NCBI GenBank assembly: GCA_964570105.1
Contig: CAZMWM010000001.1
Coordinates: 20,913-84,912 of the forward strand
Length of the DNA stretch: 64,000 nucleotides
Origin: SIG673 sp964570105
Lineage (GTDB): Bacteria; Bacillota; Clostridia; Oscillospirales; CAG-272
Direction: 5' to 3'
Shown here piece by piece: positions 60,647 through 64,000 of this stretch. A model generated the notes under the pieces. That model ran no database searches, was not told the origin of the DNA, and worked only from the letters and a program-made list of their open reading frames with translations. Numbering within the stretch: the first letter of the stretch is position 1; the number at the start of each line of letters is the position of its first letter. Position numbers and translations under genes: made by a program.

Positions 60647-62613
60647 AGCTTTTTGATCTCCACTATTTCCGACGCGTTGGCTTTCAGCGTGATATCCCTT
60701 TCAAAGCCGTCACAGCTTATACGCCCCTGTACGTCTTTATCGGTGTAATTGAATACGAAGGCGTACAGCCGCCCGCCGCCACTCGCCGTTCTCGCCTTGA
60801 GCGGCGAGGTAACGCACACGTCTCGGAGTCCCAGCCTATCCGCGATCATCCCGGCAAGCTCGACCGACGTGCTCTCCTTGCCGTACGAATACCACAGATA
60901 CGTATTGAAGGTAACGACGCATCCCTTGCCCGTCTGCTTCTTTACTATCGCAGGAGCGCCGTCGGAAAATACGGCAAGCGTCTCGCCGTCCGTAACACTC
61001 ACGATCTCTTTACCGTAATGACCGTTATATTCCTTTCCTTCAACGGTAAAGCTCATATCCGTGTAATCGGAATCGATATACTCAAGTCCCATAAATTCGT
61101 TGAACGCGCCGCCCGGAAGAACGGAGGCTAAAGCCGCAAGCTCATCTACGTTTCCTATCTTTCCGTCGCATATGACGGTGCCTCCGCCCCTTACGTACTC
61201 ACCGAGAGCCTTCGCGGTACGCTCGCCTATCACGATATGGTTTGACAGAATAACAACGTCGTATCCGCTTATCTCGTCCACAGTTATGACGTCTGCACGT
61301 ACTCCGGCATCAAAAAACGCGTTGTACGCTCCGCACAGAGAATTAAGATAGATATTCTGATCCACGGAATAGCATTTCGTGTAGAACACCTGAAAGTCCT
61401 CGCACGCCACGTCGAACAGTATTCCGACTCGGCTTTTGGTCGGCGTCAGCCTTCCGACGGATGCGATGGTATCCGAAAGCTCCCGCGCAAATTCAAGCCG
61501 CGGTGTGCTATTTTCCCTGTAATCAACAAGACCGCGTCCGCTCGTCTGTAGCCCCTTGGTAAACGGACGCCACATCCAATATATCAAGCCCTTTGCACCT
61601 GCGGCAAGCGCTTCGTAGCTCCACTGCTTAAGCTCGTACGGACGCACGGCGGTAGTCGGGTTGAACATTGCCTGTATATGCGTTTGCAGCTCCGATATCC
61701 AAAAGCCTTCGCGCCCGGAAGCGGCGTAAAACGAGTCGAGCGCCTGCCATCTCTTCTGCGGCGACTGGGTGCCGTTCACCTGCTTGGGATAAAAGGACAT
61801 ACCGATGATATCGACCGCCTTTTTCAGAACGAAATCGTCCTGCGGACGCTCGTACCACCAGCCTGTTCCGTTGGTGATCATAGAGCCGATATTGTCGGCG
61901 ATCAAGGGATGCACGGGATCAACGGCGCGTATGGCGTCGCACCAGCCCTCAAGGAATATACCGACAGACTCTCTGCGGAACGCGCCGAGATCCGCCGCCG
62001 GCATAATGCTCATCCACATCCACGGCGCAAAGCCGACCTGTGAAAAATCCGTGTAGTTGTGCTCCCAAACGTCATTGAGCTTCTCGATAGAGCCGTATTT
62101 TTTTCTCAGCCAATCGCGAAATCTCTCCATTGTATATTCGTCATACGAATTGAACGCCGTCTCGTTGAATATATCGTAGGCGACCAACGCCGGAAGATCC
62201 TTGTATGCCTCCGCTGTTTTTCTGAAGTGCTCGCGCAGAAGCGCGTCGACCTCGGGATGAAAATAATTGAGCCAACCGAAGCTGGTGTGCGTTATCCTTT
62301 TGTGCCCGTCCTGATCAACGCAGTAGTATTCATCCTTCATTTGGTGATCGGGTATGTACTCCATCATAGGAAGCTGACCGGCAAGCTCCATCACGATCTT
62401 TATTCCTACACGCTCCGCTATCTTAAGAAGCTCTCTGCCGGTATTGAAGGGATACCCATCCTTTTTTTCTTCCCACCAAAAGGCTGACGGCCAGACGACC
62501 GCCGTGTCAAGTCCCGACTCCTTCATCTTGCGCAGATTGCGCTCTATATCCCCAAGTGTATCCTCTCTGGTAAGCTTGATCACAGCTCCGTAAGCAAATG
62601 CTTCGTTATTCAT
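60643..62613 (-). CDS. GH42-like glycoside hydrolase
   Basis: A 656-aa intracellular enzyme with no signal peptide. The TIM-barrel N-terminus has DIERNLRKMKESGLDTAVVW, the acid/base Glu in YDIFNETAF, and a probable nucleophile Glu in GFWISELQTH. A trimerisation/glutaminase-like domain (~400-600) with VVILSNHIVIGE follows, then a small beta domain. The layout matches GH42 beta-galactosidases, but coupling to manA suggests that the sugar released may be mannose or a mixed oligosaccharide. First gene of the operon; GGAG lies 8 nt before the ATG. Confidence 0.85.
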   Translation of the reverse strand: MNNEAFAYGAVIKLTREDTLGDIERNLRKMKESGLDTAVVWPSAFWWEEKKDGYPFNTGRELLKIAERVGIKIVMELAGQLPMMEYIPDHQMKDEYYCVDQDGHKRITHTSFGWLNYFHPEVDALLREHFRKTAEAYKDLPALVAYDIFNETAFNSYDEYTMERFRDWLRKKYGSIEKLNDVWEHNYTDFSQVGFAPWMWMSIMPAADLGAFRRESVGIFLEGWCDAIRAVDPVHPLIADNIGSMITNGTGWWYERPQDDFVLKKAVDIIGMSFYPKQVNGTQSPQKRWQALDSFYAASGREGFWISELQTHIQAMFNPTTAVRPYELKQWSYEALAAGAKGLIYWMWRPFTKGLQTSGRGLVDYRENSTPRLEFARELSDTIASVGRLTPTKSRVGILFDVACEDFQVFYTKCYSVDQNIYLNSLCGAYNAFFDAGVRADVITVDEISGYDVVILSNHIVIGERTAKALGEYVRGGGTVICDGKIGNVDELAALASVLPGGAFNEFMGLEYIDSDYTDMSFTVEGKEYNGHYGKEIVSVTDGETLAVFSDGAPAIVKKQTGKGCVVTFNTYLWYSYGKESTSVELAGMIADRLGLRDVCVTSPLKARTASGGGRLYAFVFNYTDKDVQGRISCDGFERDITLKANASEIVEIKKL

Positions 62614-62720
62614 TTCAGCGCTCCTTTCACAAAAACGTGATATATCCGAGCTTTAGTGCTCGCTTGCTTATATTATATCAGCATACAAAATGTTTTTCTT
62701 GCCGTTTTTTCAAAAAACTA

Positions 62721-62749
62721 TTGCATTTTTTGCACTTTCGTATTATAAT
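62721..62749 (+). promoter_or_regulatory. Promoter of the AraC-type regulator gene
   Basis: A consensus TATAAT (62744-62749) lies 17 bp after a poor TTGCAT -35 (62721-62726). The weak -35 fits an activator- or self-regulated gene. The divergent GH42-operon promoter lies in the same 163-nt region; only a TATAAT on the minus strand is clear. Confidence 0.65.
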
Positions 62750-62776
62750 GAAAGAAAAGCGAGGGAAACGAACATT

Positions 62777-63595
62777 ATGAACGGAATTATATACAAATTC
62801 GAAAAAGAGATGCTTCGGGGCGGCTCCATACAGGTGACCAAAAAATACGACGACAGTTGGTATAAAAAGCATTGGCACAATTATTACGAGCTGGTGCATT
62901 TTTGCGGCTGTGAAGGTCACTGCACACTGAACGGCGAGGAGCTTCCGATCCGTGACAGGTGCCTTTTTCTGCTCACGCCAAAGGATTTTCACGAGATACA
63001 CACGGAAAAACGCGAAGGCGCCTATGCGCTCATTATAGCCTTTAGCGGACGTATCGCCGATCCGGGTGTCCTTGAGAGCATCACCAAAGCCCCGCTCGTG
63101 TCGTACTCAGTGCCGACGCCGCTTTCGGAAAAGCTCGACGAGCTTTACGCGAGCTTCACATCCAATTCTCCCAACCGATCGCTCTACGTAAAGCATCTTT
63201 TCAACTGTATCCTTCTTGATACGCTCGATGTATCCGACAAGGTCGACGCATCCTGCCGCGAGCTAAACCCAATAGTGCGCGAAAGCCTGTCGATAATGCT
63301 ATCCGATCCCACGGCGGAGCTTTCGCTCGAGCTTTTTGCCAAAAAATTCAACGTGACCTCTCCGTATTTTTCGAGACTGTTCCACGAGGATACGGGCGTC
63401 ACCTTCAAGCGTTACCTCACCTCGCTCCGCCTTGAATATGCAAAACAGTTGCTTGAGGAAAACGTCCTTTCGATAATAGACGTCGGATATGAATGCGGAT
63501 TTAATACCCCGTCACAATTCTACCGCGCGTTCAAAGCCGAGACAGGCTCCACTCCGTCCTCATACCGTAAGGGACGTGCCGAGCGCGGAAAATGA
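62777..63595 (+). CDS. AraC family transcriptional regulator
   Basis: A 272-aa regulator. The N-terminal half is a cupin-like sensor (KHWHNYYELVHFCGCEGHC). The C-terminal ~100 residues carry two HTH motifs, FAKKFNVTSPYFSRLFHEDTG and IIDVGYECGFNTPSQFYRAFK. It is divergent from the GH42-like operon and most likely activates it in response to a sugar. The ATG at 62777 lies after the promoter and GAGGG. Confidence 0.93.
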   Translation: MNGIIYKFEKEMLRGGSIQVTKKYDDSWYKKHWHNYYELVHFCGCEGHCTLNGEELPIRDRCLFLLTPKDFHEIHTEKREGAYALIIAFSGRIADPGVLESITKAPLVSYSVPTPLSEKLDELYASFTSNSPNRSLYVKHLFNCILLDTLDVSDKVDASCRELNPIVRESLSIMLSDPTAELSLELFAKKFNVTSPYFSRLFHEDTGVTFKRYLTSLRLEYAKQLLEENVLSIIDVGYECGFNTPSQFYRAFKAETGSTPSSYRKGRAERGK

Positions 63596-63680
63596 TATCC
63601 ACAATATACCTCGCACGAACTCGCGCTGAGATGAGCACACCATTAAGCCCTGACACCGCATAGTATGATATCCGAAAAAC

Positions 63681-63710
63681 ATCCGGTCACCCATTCCCGA
63701 GTGACCGGAT
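63681..63710. terminator. Hairpin between araC-type gene and LRR gene
   Basis: ATCCGGTCAC (63681-63690) pairs exactly with GTGACCGGAT (63701-63710) and is followed by a T-rich stretch. It lies between two convergent genes. Confidence 0.8.
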
Positions 63711-63725
63711 ATTTCCATTTTTCAT

Positions 63726-64000
63726 TTACTCGCCGACGTAGTTGTAAACTATCGTATAGCTACCGGTCTCTATATCCCAATCAGCTACCTTTCTTATCGC
63801 ATTCCACTCTTCCTTGCTACCGGTGTAATTTATAGTCGTAAGTTTACAGCAATAGCGGAACGCACACTGTCCTATGCCCGTTACACTGTCGGGTATAGTT
63901 ACACTTGTAAGCCTTGTGCAATCATCGAACGCATATGAGCGTATAACATAATTATGACCATGCCTTTCCGCTGCGCTGCAAGGCACAAAAGGGTATGAAA
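63726..64000 (-). CDS. BspA-type leucine-rich-repeat protein, 3' end only
   Basis: The reading frame stays open to the window edge, so only the C-terminal ~91 residues are seen. SYAFDDCTRLTSVTIPDSVTGIGQCAF is a clear LRR_5 repeat, followed by the usual closing unit INYTGSKEEWNAI. Such proteins are usually large and surface-located. A GTG at 63986 is not the true start. A stretch reading CSAAERHGHN interrupts the repeat pattern just upstream. Confidence 0.8.
   Translation of the reverse strand, partial: SYPFVPCSAAERHGHNYVIRSYAFDDCTRLTSVTIPDSVTGIGQCAFRYCCKLTTINYTGSKEEWNAIRKVADWDIETGSYTIVYNYVGE

Noticed and set aside
1..64000. CRISPR array, insertion sequence, prophage or attachment site
   Set aside because: No spaced repeat array, transposase, integrase or phage gene was seen on either strand.

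Overview
The window reads as chromosomal DNA of a spore-forming member of the Clostridia (Firmicutes), probably a gut-type lineage near the Oscillospirales. Grounds: an intact sigK-like sporulation sigma factor, strong Shine-Dalgarno sites, consensus sigma-A promoters with 16-17 bp spacers, an ATT-started infC behind an attenuator-type leader, the firmicute gene orders infC-rpmI-rplT, rnc-radical SAM-smc-ftsY and nadD-yqeK-rsfS, and TGA used as stop. The lineage is inference; no rRNA or tRNA gene was seen.

Layout. 0.1-6.3 kb: a leftward operon of four envelope genes (lipoprotein with LRR and SGNH domains, small membrane protein, MBOAT acyltransferase, DUF4234-SGNH-LRR membrane protein). It looks like a system that O-acylates an exported polymer. 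6.3-25.3 kb: a rightward housekeeping block (infC, rpmI, rplT, rRNA methylase, dprA, topA, trmFO, plsX, an RNase III-like pseudoenzyme, rnc, radical SAM gene, smc, ftsY, rdgB, nadD, yqeK, rsfS). 25.4-29.2 kb, leftward: a tandem PII-like protein with a DUF1538 membrane protein, then a MATE transporter.

29.3-43.1 kb: a twelve-gene leftward surface-polysaccharide operon with a consensus promoter at its head and a hairpin terminator at its end. CapE, CapF and CapG homologues make UDP-N-acetyl-L-fucosamine. Four or more glycosyltransferases and a LicD protein build and decorate the repeat unit; Wzx and Wzy export and polymerise it. Two kinase-like genes of unknown role lie between wzy and wzx. 43.5-48.3 kb, divergent: a UDP-galacturonate supply block (HTH-fused galacturonokinase-like GHMP kinase, sugar-1-phosphate nucleotidyltransferase, UDP-glucuronate 4-epimerase, UDP-glucose dehydrogenase), probably feeding the same polymer.

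48.4-64 kb: mixed metabolism. It holds a lipid kinase, two DUF2264-type proteins, sigK, a second SpoU-family methylase, galT-galM, hom, and an AraC-regulated leftward operon (GH42-like glycosidase, mannose-6-phosphate isomerase, DUF2264, nitrilase-family amidase). The window ends inside a BspA-type leucine-rich-repeat gene.

The strongest candidates for something undescribed are: (1) the catalytically dead RNase III paralogue with two dsRNA-binding domains directly upstream of the active rnc; (2) the HTH-fused plant-type galacturonokinase with its repeat-flanked promoter; (3) the MBOAT operon whose two SGNH proteins carry LRR domains in opposite orders; (4) the kinase pair in the capsule locus.
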